This document shows, one piece after another, positions 43,912 through 53,818 of a DNA stretch of 64,000 nt. The position numbers and the translations under genes were made by a program. The notes beneath the pieces are model-generated. The model was given only the letters and a program-made list of their open reading frames with translations, did not search any database and was not told where the DNA came from. The number at the start of each line of letters is the position of its first letter. Positions within the stretch are counted from its first letter, which is position 1. This stretch comes from Bryobacterales bacterium KBS 96. Lineage in GTDB: Bacteria; Acidobacteriota; Terriglobia; Bryobacterales; Bryobacteraceae. Location of the stretch: contig KB906767.1 of NCBI GenBank assembly GCA_000381625.1, positions 4,393,357 through 4,457,356 on the forward strand, in the 5' to 3' direction.

Positions 43912-44544
43912 ATGATGCAAACACTGAGCAAGACCTGGTGGTTGCTGGTGGTGTGTGGAGTTCTTGAGGCGACGTATTCCGTCATGAACTTTTTTATGGT
44001 GCGTCCCGATGGATCACTGGCTCTGCGTACATTTGTGAACGGCAGGGGCGCCATTGTGAATATGGGTATGCTCGCGCTGGCGGCGGGAGCTTGTACGGTC
44101 GCCGCCGGCATTTGGAGTTCCAGAAATGGCCAGTCCTGGCTTCTGGTGCTGAATGGTCTTGCCTTTAGCGCGCTCGGGCTGATCTTTATGTTCTGGAGAG
44201 GTCCACTCGCCTTCCGTACGATCGCGCTCCTGATTGTCGTGATGGCAATGAGCATCGGCATTTATGAATGGGCGACCGCGCGAATGTTGCGGAGTCATCC
44301 TGCGGACGAATGGCTTCTTGGCGCGGCTGGAGTGGTCTCGCTTGGTTTTGCTTTAGTCTTTCTTGCCTTCGTGTTCCGCTGGATCAAGCCGGAACCGGCG
44401 TCGCCGTCTCAGACGTTAATTTGGATGGGCTCTTACTTTGGATTCAGCGCAATTTGCATGCTTTGGTTAGGCTTGCGCCTATACAGCCTGCGTGCCTCAG
44501 GCGGCCGCCATTCAGAGGGCGGAGCAATGCACGGTTTTGCTTGA
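43912..44544 (+). CDS. Multi-pass membrane protein, HdeD/DUF308-like
   Basis: 210 aa with GGGGAGGTG (43899-43907) before ATG 43912. Six likely membrane segments: about 8-25, 48-68, 76-93, 98-118, 130-150 and 165-185. Internal similarity between halves (W-x-L-x-x-G-x3 then a loop) recalls HdeD-type acid-stress proteins, but the match is by shape only. It follows the GMC operon by 143 nt and could be co-transcribed. Role unknown. Confidence 0.6.
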   Translation: MMQTLSKTWWLLVVCGVLEATYSVMNFFMVRPDGSLALRTFVNGRGAIVNMGMLALAAGACTVAAGIWSSRNGQSWLLVLNGLAFSALGLIFMFWRGPLAFRTIALLIVVMAMSIGIYEWATARMLRSHPADEWLLGAAGVVSLGFALVFLAFVFRWIKPEPASPSQTLIWMGSYFGFSAICMLWLGLRLYSLRASGGRHSEGGAMHGFA

Positions 44545-44682
44545 GGTAAAACTTCGTAAATGGAAGTCAATGCCACGGTCACGTATGCCTGATCATCTGT
44601 GGACAACCTGAGGAGCAAAATCAACACTGCGTCTGCGCAGTAACCAGGATAAAACTCGGCGCCGCAAATCCCGAAAACTAGA

Positions 44683-45378
44683 TTATGCAGGCGCCTCGAA
44701 GCTACCGGGACTGTTCGCGGTAGCACGCCACTCGGCCGAGCGTTCCTTTTTCGCTTCCGACAGGGCGCGCCGCACGCCATCGGCATCGAAGTCTGTTGCG
44801 TAGACCGGAGTGTCCGGCTGTTGCCGCCAGGATTCATCGATTCCACCGGCGTCCACTCCATCGAATCCAAGCTCGTCGATCAAGCGCAACACGACCATCT
44901 TGGCGGCGCTATTGTCGCCGGCGACGGGGAGGGCGATGCGCCCGGCGGCGCCGGCTGGGCGGCCCAGATCCATCAGGTGTTTCGCGTAGATATTGTTGAA
45001 CGCCTTGATTACGGGGCGCCCTAGTTGCTGCTCGACCCAGCGGCTCTCCGTTAGACCGGCCTCGATCCCGTCGATGCGGCCATCGCGCTGCCGTGGGTAG
45101 TAATTGCCCGTGTCTATGACGATCAGATTTTCGGGCGTCCCTGCAAACAAACCAGCCGGCAGATCCAGAATGTGCTTCTCCGGAATGGTTACGATAACCA
45201 GATCCTGGTCTTTGACTGCCTCGGGGACCGAAACTGCGGTGGCGCCGGTCTCAGCGGCTAAACCGGCCAGCGTCTCCGGTCCCCGTGAATTGGCTACCGA
45301 GACTTTATGGCCAAGCGAGGTAAGGCGACGCGTAAGGGTGCCGCCGATATTACCCGCCCCAATGATGCCGATCTTCAT
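44683..45378 (-). CDS. NAD(P)-binding reductase of the F420:NADP / YrfJ-like family
   Basis: 231 aa. Classic Rossmann start MKIGIIGAGNIGGTLTRRLTSLGHKV (1-26), with SRG at 32-34 indicating NADP preference. DLVIVTIPEKHI and VIDTGNYY mark the substrate side; IKAFNNIYAKHL and AGDNSAAKMVV complete the F420_oxidored-type fold. In organisms without F420 such proteins reduce unknown ketones or aldehydes. Divergent from the second VWFA gene. Confidence 0.8.
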   Translation of the reverse strand: MKIGIIGAGNIGGTLTRRLTSLGHKVSVANSRGPETLAGLAAETGATAVSVPEAVKDQDLVIVTIPEKHILDLPAGLFAGTPENLIVIDTGNYYPRQRDGRIDGIEAGLTESRWVEQQLGRPVIKAFNNIYAKHLMDLGRPAGAAGRIALPVAGDNSAAKMVVLRLIDELGFDGVDAGGIDESWRQQPDTPVYATDFDADGVRRALSEAKKERSAEWRATANSPGSFEAPA

Positions 45379-45614
45379 CCTGGCTCCTTCGAGAGCGCGG
45401 CGAGCTCCAACCTGTTCGAAACCGGCAGGCGCGTTGACCTAAGAACACGCTACGCTCCTTTGCTGTTTTGATAATAGTACGCCTTTTTTGTAGCGTCTGT
45501 GTGCCGTGGACTCTGTGTATCGGCGATTAAGATTGCCAATTGCCCCCGAGCGCGCACGCGGGTCGCGGCTCGTAAAAATCGGAACCGCGAAAGTTTACCG
45601 CACATCCCAATATC

Positions 45615-46808
45615 GTGGCGAAGAGTAGTTTGATTCGAAGGCGTGTGGTTCTTTTCTGTCCGCTGTCGTTCGTTCCGGTCGCCCGGCTTTTGCATGCCCA
45701 GGAAAACCAACCCACGGAAGTCCAGCAGCCGCAGGCTCCACGGCCGCCTACTTTCTCAACTGGCGTCAAAGTGGTCAACGTCTTCGCTACTATTCGCGAC
45801 AAAGACGGACATATTGTTACTAACCTCACCAAGGATGATTTCACTCTTCTCGAAGATGATCGCCCGCAAACAATCCGCTATTTTGCCCGGCAGTCGGACC
45901 TCCCTTTGACGCTCGGCCTCCTGGTCGATACCAGCATGAGCGAACGCCGTATGCTTTCAACCGAGCGGCAAGCCAGTTATGCATTCCTCGAACAAGTCTT
46001 GCGCCCGGAAAAGGATAAAACCTTTCTGATTCACTTCGATCATGAGGTCGAATTGCTCCAGGACCTAACCGCCTCCCGCGAGCGCCTCGAAAAGGCGCTC
46101 AATCTGCTCGAAACGCCCCGGGTTGGCGGCGGCGCCAACGACCCGAATAACAGTGGTGGCAACGGGAACGGCGGCGGCTGGCCCGGTGGAGGCGGCGGCA
46201 GAAGCGGCCGAGGCGGCGGCCATCGTGGAGGTGGCACTGCCTTCTACGACGCCATTTACCTGGCTTCTGACGACATCATGAAAACGCAGTTCGGTCTCAA
46301 AGCTCTTATCATGCTCACTGACGGCGAGGACAATGCCAGTAAGGTCTCCCTCGAAGAGTCCATATCCGCCGCGAACCGGGCCGAAACAATGGCCTATGCC
46401 ATGCGCGTCGCCGATGAGGAACAGTCATCATTTCATCGCGGCTTTGGCGGTCCGGGGATGGGCCGTCGCGGCGGCGGCGGTTGGCCCGGAGGCGGTGGTG
46501 GATGGCCGGGAGGAGGAGGCCGCCGCGGTAGAGGCATGGAGCGTCCCGATGGTAAGAAGATTTTGAAGCAGATCGCCAGGGAGACTGGTGGCGGCTACTT
46601 CGAGGTCTCTAAAAGGAAATCCGTCGGCGATATTTATACGGCAATTGAAGAAGAACTCCGCAATCAGTACAGCATTGGCTACGTCTCCGATAACTCCACC
46701 AGTGAAAGCAACTTTCGCAGAATCGACCTGACTGTCGACAAAAAAGGGTCTCGTCGTTCAGGCCCGCAAGGGCTATTATCCGGGCACAACCAAGCTATAG
46801 GCTATTGA
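45615..46808 (+). CDS. VWFA-related Acidobacterial protein (TIGR03436-like), C-terminus frameshifted
   Basis: 397 aa from GTG 45615 with a signal peptide (about 10-29). The family entry domain VVNVFATIRDKDGHIVTNLTKDDFTLLEDD is followed by the VWA domain with an intact metal site DTSMS (105-109) and LTDGEDN (about 234). Two Gly-rich inserts (about 171-207 and 278-308) interrupt it. At the end, the run of six A at 46740-46745 puts the last 16 codons out of frame: in the +1 frame the sequence reads LVVQARKGYYPGTTKL and stops at 46800, exactly the family ending. So the present C-terminus is probably an indel artefact or a very recent mutation. Confidence 0.8.
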   Translation: MAKSSLIRRRVVLFCPLSFVPVARLLHAQENQPTEVQQPQAPRPPTFSTGVKVVNVFATIRDKDGHIVTNLTKDDFTLLEDDRPQTIRYFARQSDLPLTLGLLVDTSMSERRMLSTERQASYAFLEQVLRPEKDKTFLIHFDHEVELLQDLTASRERLEKALNLLETPRVGGGANDPNNSGGNGNGGGWPGGGGGRSGRGGGHRGGGTAFYDAIYLASDDIMKTQFGLKALIMLTDGEDNASKVSLEESISAANRAETMAYAMRVADEEQSSFHRGFGGPGMGRRGGGGWPGGGGGWPGGGGRRGRGMERPDGKKILKQIARETGGGYFEVSKRKSVGDIYTAIEEELRNQYSIGYVSDNSTSESNFRRIDLTVDKKGSRRSGPQGLLSGHNQAIGY

Positions 46809-46866
46809 TCGAGGCATGCCTCGACCGGCGAACTCCTGAAAGGGCGCCGCGATATTATCGGGCACG

Positions 46867-48381
46867 ATGAAGAAAATTGTGACCTTGATAGCCGTAACGT
46901 TGTGGTGCGTCTTCGGAGCCAGCGCGGAAGTACGCCTCCCCAAGATTTTGAGCAGCCACATGGTGCTGCAGAGAGATCGGCCCATGCACTTCTGGGGATG
47001 GGCAGATCCTGATGAGAATGTGACCATTACGCTCGACGGGCAGAGCGCCCAGTCAGTGGCGGACAAGCTTGGCAAATGGAGTTTGTATCTCCTGGCTCAT
47101 CCTGCAGGTGGGCCGTTCACGATAGATGTGAAAGGCTCAAATGATCTAACGATTGAAGATGTCATGATCGGCGATGTTTGGTTTGCTTCGGGCCAATCGA
47201 ACATGGAAATGCCGCTGAAGGGCTTTTCCGGCGCCCCCATCCAGAACAGCGCGGTGGAGATTCAGAACGCCAACCAGCCTAAGCTCCGTCTGCTGCGCAT
47301 TCGGACAAGGGCGTCGGATTTTCCGCTAAGCGATTACCAGGATAGTTGGACTATGTGTACGCCGGAGACCGCGGCTGACTTCTCTGCCGTCGCGTATTTC
47401 TTTGGCAGGGCGATTTCAGAGAAAGAAAACGTAACGGTTGGGCTCATTGATTCTACATGGGGCGGGACGCCGGCCGAGGCCTGGACCAGCTTTCAGGGGC
47501 TGACGGCGGACGCCTCGCTGATGCCCGTGTTTTCCGCCTGGGGCGAGATGATGGACGAGCAGACCGACGCGGAGCTGGCGCGGGCGGCCGACAAGCGCGC
47601 CGACGAAGCAGCCGAGAGGGCGCATGCGCCCAAGCCCGTACACGCGTGGCGTCCCGTGCCTGCATCGTGGGGACCGGCCGCGCTCTACAACGGCATGGTC
47701 GCGCCGGCGATTGGGTTTGGCATCAAAGGCGCCATTTGGTATCAAGGAGAGTCGAATGCGGGCGCAGAGCGAGCGCCGATTTACGACAAAGTGTTTGGCG
47801 CCATGATCACGGACTGGCGGCGGCACTGGCAGGAAGGCAATTTCCCGTTTTTATTCGTGCAAATAGCGAATTTCAAAGCTTCGCCGGCCGATTTGTGGCC
47901 AACCGTGCGTGATGCGCAACGCAGAACTTTGTCGCTGGCGAACACCGGTATGGCGGTGACAATCGATATTGGCAACCCAACGAATATTCATCCCGCGGAC
48001 AAACAGTCGGTTGGGGAGCGGCTTGCTTTAGCGGCCCGCTCTATCGCTTATGGCGAGAAGGTTGAATTCTCCGGACCATTGTTCCGGCACGCCGGCAGAA
48101 ATGGGCACGATATGCAGGTGTGGTTCGATCATGCGGAAGGTCTGACGGCGAAAGGCGGCGGCGCTCCAGAGGAGTTTGAAGTAGCCGGCGCCGACCGAAA
48201 ATATCAGCCGGCGACGGCAAAGCTCGATGGCGATAGTGTCATAGTGTCAAGTCCGGGCGTGATGCAGCCCAAGTACGTTCGTTATGGCTGGAAGGATGTC
48301 CCGATAGTGAATCTGTACAACAGCGCCGGCCTGCCGGCATCGCCGTTCTCTTCTGAAGAGTTGCTACCCGGCGTGAATTGA
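46867..48381 (+). CDS. Sialate O-acetylesterase-like (SGNH) esterase, exported
   Basis: 504 aa with a signal peptide (1-20). The SASA/SGNH domain has its nucleophile in GQSNM (Ser about 111), block WGGTPAEAW, and IWYQGESNAG with the catalytic-site Gly/Glu. The first 95 residues form the usual N-terminal beta-domain. The family removes O-acetyl groups from sialic acid or plant xylan; in soil Acidobacteria a plant-polymer role is more likely. No other sialic-acid gene is present. It converges with the molybdenum enzyme genes. Confidence 0.85.
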   Translation: MKKIVTLIAVTLWCVFGASAEVRLPKILSSHMVLQRDRPMHFWGWADPDENVTITLDGQSAQSVADKLGKWSLYLLAHPAGGPFTIDVKGSNDLTIEDVMIGDVWFASGQSNMEMPLKGFSGAPIQNSAVEIQNANQPKLRLLRIRTRASDFPLSDYQDSWTMCTPETAADFSAVAYFFGRAISEKENVTVGLIDSTWGGTPAEAWTSFQGLTADASLMPVFSAWGEMMDEQTDAELARAADKRADEAAERAHAPKPVHAWRPVPASWGPAALYNGMVAPAIGFGIKGAIWYQGESNAGAERAPIYDKVFGAMITDWRRHWQEGNFPFLFVQIANFKASPADLWPTVRDAQRRTLSLANTGMAVTIDIGNPTNIHPADKQSVGERLALAARSIAYGEKVEFSGPLFRHAGRNGHDMQVWFDHAEGLTAKGGGAPEEFEVAGADRKYQPATAKLDGDSVIVSSPGVMQPKYVRYGWKDVPIVNLYNSAGLPASPFSSEELLPGVN

Positions 48382-48396
48382 TAGCTGTTCGCTTCT

Positions 48397-50511
48397 TTAG
48401 TTCTCAAATGCCGGCAGCATCGGCAATTGCCGGATTCGTTTGCCGCTGGCCGCGTAAATGGCCGAAGCGATCGATGGAGCTGTCGCGGTAATCGGCGATT
48501 CTCCGGCGCCGGCGGACGGCATATCGCGGCGGTCGACAAGGATCACGTCGATTTCGGGTGTATCGGTGAATCGGGGCACGCGGTATTCGGACAGGCGGCC
48601 GTTCGTAATGCGGTTGCTGTCGAATTTCAATTGTTCAAACAGCGCTCCTCCGATGCCCTGAACAATTGCGCCTTCCACCTGATTACTCAGGATGTCGGGA
48701 TTGAGGATGGCGCCTGCGTCGAAAGCGGCGACCATCCTCCTCAACCGCACTTGCGCGCCGTCCATTTCAAGCTCTGTCAGCAGGGCTAGATGCCCGCCCT
48801 TCTCCAGATTGCACGCCAGTCCGTAACCAACTCCATTTCCACTGCGAACCCGGCCCCATCCAAACCGCTCCGCCGCGCGCTCGAGAACCGTGCGCAGCCG
48901 CCGTTCTTCTATGTTGCGTAAACGGAACTCGAGTGGATCCAGTTTTAGTTCCGCCGCAATTTCGTCCATATGGCTTTCACGCGCAAACGTATTGCCCACC
49001 GCCGCGAGCGAACGATAGGAGCCCTGCCGCAACGGCGAAATCGATGCGTGATACGCAGCGCGCACGTTCCCAATTCGATAAGGAGGAGTGAGCGAAGCGG
49101 CTCCGCCGTTGTAATTGTGAAAGTCCCAAGCGTGGACCTTACCCTCCGAATCGAAGCCGCTTTCCACTTCCATCAAGGCAGCCGGACGGCAATACGATCG
49201 TTCAAACTCGTCTTCTCTCGACCAGGCCAGGCGCACCGGTTTGCCCGCGTTGCGTGCAAGCCTCGCCGCTTCCAGTTCACATTCCGAATTGTGCTTACCG
49301 CCGTAACCCGAACCCGTGTCCGAGACGACAACGCGCACGTGCTCCGGTGGAAGCTGAAAAGCCTTCGCAATTTCATCCCGCACTGGGAACGGAGCTTGCG
49401 TGCCGCAATGAACGGTAAGCCAGTCGCCGCGCCATTCGGCGATCGCCGCTCGTGCCTCGAGCGGCACGTGCGCGATGTACCAGATTTGATAGCTTGCTTT
49501 GTGACGATGAGCGGCGCGAGAGATTCCCTGGTCCACGGACCCGGCTTCGATCAGAGCTGGATACCGGCCGCCCGCTTTCGCATCCGGAGGCTTCGAATTG
49601 CGCTTCAAGTCGGAAAACAAAGTGTCCGGGTTACCCAGTTGCTCGTTGCTCCAGTGGGCCTCAATCGTATGCGCTGCCGCTGCTGCGGCTTGCTCGTTCG
49701 GCGCAACCACACCGAGAAAATCATCCTGACGGACAATTTTCACTCCCGGAATCCGGGCCGCTTTCGACGCGTCATAAGAAAGTAGCCGGCAGCGGTAGTT
49801 GGGGGGCCGGATAACGTATCCATGGAGCATTCCGTCGAATTGCAGATCGGACGAATACTTGAGCGCGCCTCGGACAATTGCCGGCCCATGGACGGCAGGC
49901 ATCGGAGTTCCACAAACTGCCCACTCGGATGCGGGCATTAATCGAGCACCGGCGATCGAAGCCGCGCCGAATGCTTTGTTATCGATCAGGTTTCGATAGC
50001 TGAGTGTGCGTCCGTCCGTGTGTCGAATGCGTCCATTCGAAACGTGGATTTCGCCGGCATCCATCTTCCATTGCTGAGCGGCATACCGGCAAAGATATTC
50101 ACGCAGAGAAGCGCACGCCTGCCGGATAACAGGTACGGTCTGCGGCGTCGTCAAGCTGCCCCAGGTTCCCCCATCATCGGGCACGAGGGCAGTGTCGCCG
50201 ATAATCAACCGCACGCGCGCGGGCGCAATATGAAGTTCTTCAGCCGCCGCTTGCGTCAGAGTTGTTCGAATACCTTGGCCGCATTCGATTTTGCCCGTCA
50301 ATACCGTGATGGCGCCGTCTTCACCCACGTGCAAGCGGGATGAGAGCAGCGGCATTGGATTCGTAGTCTCTTGGCCTTCACCTATCCGAACCGTAAACAG
50401 AAACAAAATGCCCGCTTGCAGCCGCTTGGCTGCTTCACGCCGAGTAATGTCGTCACCAAATTCAAGTCGCTGGAGTTGGTGTTCGTAACCGCCGCCTGCT
50501 TCTTCAGGCAT
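48397..50511 (-). CDS. Molybdenum hydroxylase large subunit (xanthine dehydrogenase/IorB-like)
   Basis: About 704 aa if started at ATG 50511, which overlaps the small-subunit stop by 8 nt; a longer frame to 50643 would run inside that gene. An N-terminal TRREAAKRLQAG stretch followed by hydrophobics is a degenerate Tat signal. Molybdopterin motifs: IECGQGIRTTLTQAAAEEL, GTWGSLTTPQTV, SGYGGKHNSECELEAARLA, and the catalytic Glu in GAGESPITATAPS. This is the form found in isoquinoline or aldehyde oxidoreductases (IorB), which work in the periplasm with a 2Fe-2S subunit and pass electrons to cytochromes. Substrate unknown. Confidence 0.85.
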   Translation of the reverse strand: MPEEAGGGYEHQLQRLEFGDDITRREAAKRLQAGILFLFTVRIGEGQETTNPMPLLSSRLHVGEDGAITVLTGKIECGQGIRTTLTQAAAEELHIAPARVRLIIGDTALVPDDGGTWGSLTTPQTVPVIRQACASLREYLCRYAAQQWKMDAGEIHVSNGRIRHTDGRTLSYRNLIDNKAFGAASIAGARLMPASEWAVCGTPMPAVHGPAIVRGALKYSSDLQFDGMLHGYVIRPPNYRCRLLSYDASKAARIPGVKIVRQDDFLGVVAPNEQAAAAAAHTIEAHWSNEQLGNPDTLFSDLKRNSKPPDAKAGGRYPALIEAGSVDQGISRAAHRHKASYQIWYIAHVPLEARAAIAEWRGDWLTVHCGTQAPFPVRDEIAKAFQLPPEHVRVVVSDTGSGYGGKHNSECELEAARLARNAGKPVRLAWSREDEFERSYCRPAALMEVESGFDSEGKVHAWDFHNYNGGAASLTPPYRIGNVRAAYHASISPLRQGSYRSLAAVGNTFARESHMDEIAAELKLDPLEFRLRNIEERRLRTVLERAAERFGWGRVRSGNGVGYGLACNLEKGGHLALLTELEMDGAQVRLRRMVAAFDAGAILNPDILSNQVEGAIVQGIGGALFEQLKFDSNRITNGRLSEYRVPRFTDTPEIDVILVDRRDMPSAGAGESPITATAPSIASAIYAASGKRIRQLPMLPAFEN

Positions 50512-50974
50512 TTCTGCCTGCTTTCGCTGCCGATTGAACGGCTTTGACGATCCGCGAATAAGTTCCGCACCGGCACACGTTTCCTGCAAGTCCCGCCCGG
50601 ATCTCCTCGACGCTCGGCGCCGGATTCCGGTCGAGCAGTGCAACCGACGCCATAATCATTCCCGGTGTGCAGAAGCCGCACTGGAAGGCGGAGGCGTCCA
50701 GAAATGCCTGTTGTATCGGGTGAAGATGAGCACTGTTTGCAAGCCCTTCAATGGTCTCTACGTACTTCTGGCCCACATTGTGGATCGGAAACACGCAGGA
50801 CCGGACAGCTTCGCCGCCAACCATTACCGTGCAGGCGCCGCATTGCCCTTCGCCACACGCATATTTGGCGCCCGTCAGATGAAAGTGCTTACGCAATACC
50901 GAAAGCAGTGAGGTTGAAGGGTCGGCCAAGACCGTTGCTTCGATCCCATTCACAGTGAGTTTAAGATCCGGCAT
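50504..50974 (-). CDS. (2Fe-2S) small subunit of the molybdenum hydroxylase (IorA/CoxS-like)
   Basis: 156 aa, normal length. Plant-ferredoxin cluster CGEGQCGAC (about 40-48) plus one more Cys (SCVFP), and the helical-domain cluster CGFCTPGM (about 98-105) with CRCGTY (about 134-139). All eight cysteines are present, so two [2Fe-2S] centres are expected. Upstream gene of the pair; its stop overlaps the large-subunit start by 8 nt. No FAD subunit is encoded, as in IorAB-type enzymes. Confidence 0.9.
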   Translation of the reverse strand: MPDLKLTVNGIEATVLADPSTSLLSVLRKHFHLTGAKYACGEGQCGACTVMVGGEAVRSCVFPIHNVGQKYVETIEGLANSAHLHPIQQAFLDASAFQCGFCTPGMIMASVALLDRNPAPSVEEIRAGLAGNVCRCGTYSRIVKAVQSAAKAGRNA

Positions 50975-51046
50975 CCGGAAGCGCCTTTCATTTTCATGGT
51001 AGCGGTTCCAAAGAGACGTTTATGGCGCGTGCACTCGCCTGAATGG

Positions 51047-53818
51047 TTATAGATACCGTTTCACACGCTCGCGGAATCGCGTATAAATCGACGACACTCC
51101 CAGGAGAATAAGACCGAGTGCAACAAAGGATAGAATCCGGTAAATCGTCTCCAGGTTTCGAAGATCGTATAGGAAGAGCTTGAAAATACAAATGAGCAGT
51201 ATCGCCAACCCTTCCAGGCGCAGAACGCGTTCCCGCAACGGAAAACCGGTGATAAGGAGTGTCAGCCCTTCAATGCCCCATGCGGTCGTCAGAAGGCCAC
51301 CTGGAAATTGCCGCCAGAGCAGCGCTGTCAGCGAAATAGTTCCTAGCAGCGACCAGAAAACCCTCGAACATCTCTTAATAGAACGATGTTCCTCCCCTTG
51401 GGACGAGAGAAATTGCGCGAAGTAGCAGGCGAACACTACGACTCCTGCCTCTGCGCGAAAATTCACGTACCACGCGCTCAACACGGCGGCTACCATCACC
51501 AGATAGCTTTGCCATCGCTCGTGCGGCAGGTTCCGGTGTAAACCCAGCGCAAAAAGCGCAACGGCGAGCGCAGCCCACGCAGGAGCCACTGCAACGTCGG
51601 GAAGCAGAATCCATAACGCGCAAAGCGTAAATAGGACAGCGGCGCTCGATGCCAATACTTGAACTAGCCGCTGGTTTTTTCCGGCCCGTTCGGAAAAGAA
51701 GTAAAGGCAAAGTGCGGCGCCCGCGTAGGAAATCCAAACGTAGTCCGGAGTGGGCTTTAAGACATGTGCAGACCCCTCGCCAATCACCAAAATTGAAGCG
51801 ATAGCGGCTGCGATATATGAGAAGCTGGCAAGGATAGCCGGCAGCCGTTGTGTACCTAGCTCAAATAGAATCAGCGCCAGGATAAAAGAAAAAACTCCCT
51901 TATAATGTTCCGGAGCTAAGCGCCAAACTAGCAGCAACGCTAATGCGGTGATTGCGACTCCGGCGGCTATATTAAACCACTTCTGTTCTGTATTCGGCAG
52001 CGCCGGAGCGATCCGAAGACGCAGGATCAGCGCGTAGACCAGAAGGAGCGCACAGGCGAGCGGAATCCATGGATGCATCCAGGCTCTTAGAACGTGGAAA
52101 GAGATGCCGATGAGGATGCCGCCGATCGCCAGCACATAGGCTTGAAATCTAAACTCGCTACGAAATCTGCGAGCGCCGATCTCAAAGAGGATCGCCGCAA
52201 ACACGAGCCATCCGGTCCCTACGAAACGTCCCGGCAATTCCCGGGCGAGAACGCCGGCAATGAGAGTAGCCGCTAAGGAGGAATAGATAACGTTTGGCTT
52301 GCGTAATAACCGGTTTATGTAAAAGAGAATCGCGTGGAAGAGCGCGGCAGGCGTCCACGTGTAAATGAATTTCGCCTCGGCTACTGAGAAAACCTGATCC
52401 GAGCTCACATCGTGAATGATCATCCGTACCAGGGAGAAGAAGAAGCCGATGCCTCCCAACCATCGAAGGAGAGCGAGGTCCAGGAATACACCCGCGAGAT
52501 ATAGAATTTCAGCCTCAATCGCGAATCCGGCGCTGAGCCATACGCCAACCACGCGACTCGCTATCGCCAGCCCAGCCAAACCGGCAGCGAGTGTTACAGA
52601 TGCTTCGTAGCTGCCCGCCTTCATACGGGTTACAAAATCGTCAGTCGCCGGAAAGCTGGATTTGGAGCAAAGAAAGCCGCGGACGATTGCGCTGGCCAGA
52701 TAGAGCGCTGCCGCGAACGCGCAGGCCTGCCAAATGCGACCAGGATCGGCACTGGACCACGTTTGATAGGACAGCCCGAGGAAGCCAATCGCATTTAGCG
52801 GGAACACGAACTCCACTCCCCAGCCCGTTCCGTGTCTCCGGACTCGAATCAGATCGAATGCTTCGAAGAGCAGCCAGTAAACGAGCAAGAGCGACTCGGC
52901 CGCAAATAAAGAGGCCCCGGAACTACCGCGCCAGATGCTGGCCGCGTAGGTCGCAACTACGCCGAATGTGGCCATTGCATTCCAATTGAATCGGTAGGCC
53001 AGATACAAGAGAGAGGCGCTTAAGGGAACCAGGCTAAGCAGAGCAAAGGACGATGACGGTGTCACGCTCAGCGCGGCGAAAGCCGCGAAATACGCTACCG
53101 CCGTGATGGCCTGGACACGATAGCGAAGAGAATATCCGATCATGCCGGCCGCAACCAGAAGGAGCACAAGCGAGCCGGCATACGGATTATCGATCAGACG
53201 CGCCGCCGGGACGGTATATATCGCATACGCGGTGACATAAAGAGCAGCCCATCCAGCCCCGATCAACCCCCGGGCGAAAATCCGATACGTCTGTCTACGT
53301 TCAAGAAAGACTCCGCCGATCAACAAACATAGGCTCACGCCAAGCGAGGTGAAAGCGCGGCCCGCGGCGGTCATGTGGGTGAATGAATAGCCGAGGAAAA
53401 GCGCAATTCCAATCACGAGCACCAGGGCTCCGATTTTGTTGAGCAGGCTTCCACCCACCAGAGCTTCCCATTCCTCGTTGCCGAAGTATTTCCGAAAGCG
53501 CTCGCCAAGGCTCGGTGGAGGAGCGATGGTCCGCACGCCGGCATCGTTTGCCGCGAACCCCGGTTGTGCTTCCGGCGGCTTAGCAGGTTCCGCCACATCG
53601 GCAATGGCCGGCGCACCCTCTTCCTGGAAAGCCGGCCCTGTTGGTGTCCTCGCCGCTTCCTTTTTGGCGATTCCCGCGGCAGCCCTATTGTTCTCTAGCT
53701 CAAAAACTCGAGCGGTGAGCCGCGCGGCTTGTTCTTCCAATCGCCGCAATCTCTTGCGCAAGCCGAACCAGCCGGCGGAGAGAGCGCCAATGAGAATGAC
53801 TAAAAGGAAGATTGTCAT
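51047..53818 (-). CDS. Large polytopic membrane protein, DUF2339-like
   Basis: 923 aa. One N-terminal membrane helix (about 2-17), then a coiled-coil segment RLRRLEEQAARLTARVFELENN (about 23-44) and a Pro/Ala linker to about 110, then more than twenty hydrophobic helices through to the end. The block WEALVGGSLLNKIGALVLVIGIALFLGYSF marks DUF2339. Members may flip or bind lipids or peptidoglycan precursors; function is unproven. Stands alone; the gap to the divergent DUF5671-like gene is about 250 nt. Confidence 0.8.
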   Translation of the reverse strand: MTIFLLVILIGALSAGWFGLRKRLRRLEEQAARLTARVFELENNRAAAGIAKKEAARTPTGPAFQEEGAPAIADVAEPAKPPEAQPGFAANDAGVRTIAPPPSLGERFRKYFGNEEWEALVGGSLLNKIGALVLVIGIALFLGYSFTHMTAAGRAFTSLGVSLCLLIGGVFLERRQTYRIFARGLIGAGWAALYVTAYAIYTVPAARLIDNPYAGSLVLLLVAAGMIGYSLRYRVQAITAVAYFAAFAALSVTPSSSFALLSLVPLSASLLYLAYRFNWNAMATFGVVATYAASIWRGSSGASLFAAESLLLVYWLLFEAFDLIRVRRHGTGWGVEFVFPLNAIGFLGLSYQTWSSADPGRIWQACAFAAALYLASAIVRGFLCSKSSFPATDDFVTRMKAGSYEASVTLAAGLAGLAIASRVVGVWLSAGFAIEAEILYLAGVFLDLALLRWLGGIGFFFSLVRMIIHDVSSDQVFSVAEAKFIYTWTPAALFHAILFYINRLLRKPNVIYSSLAATLIAGVLARELPGRFVGTGWLVFAAILFEIGARRFRSEFRFQAYVLAIGGILIGISFHVLRAWMHPWIPLACALLLVYALILRLRIAPALPNTEQKWFNIAAGVAITALALLLVWRLAPEHYKGVFSFILALILFELGTQRLPAILASFSYIAAAIASILVIGEGSAHVLKPTPDYVWISYAGAALCLYFFSERAGKNQRLVQVLASSAAVLFTLCALWILLPDVAVAPAWAALAVALFALGLHRNLPHERWQSYLVMVAAVLSAWYVNFRAEAGVVVFACYFAQFLSSQGEEHRSIKRCSRVFWSLLGTISLTALLWRQFPGGLLTTAWGIEGLTLLITGFPLRERVLRLEGLAILLICIFKLFLYDLRNLETIYRILSFVALGLILLGVSSIYTRFRERVKRYL

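Noticed and set aside
46740-46748. Programmed frameshift at A6-GGG
   Set aside because: The needed shift is +1, not the -1 typical of A-AAA-AAG sites, and there is no stop-codon or structure stimulator; an indel is simpler.
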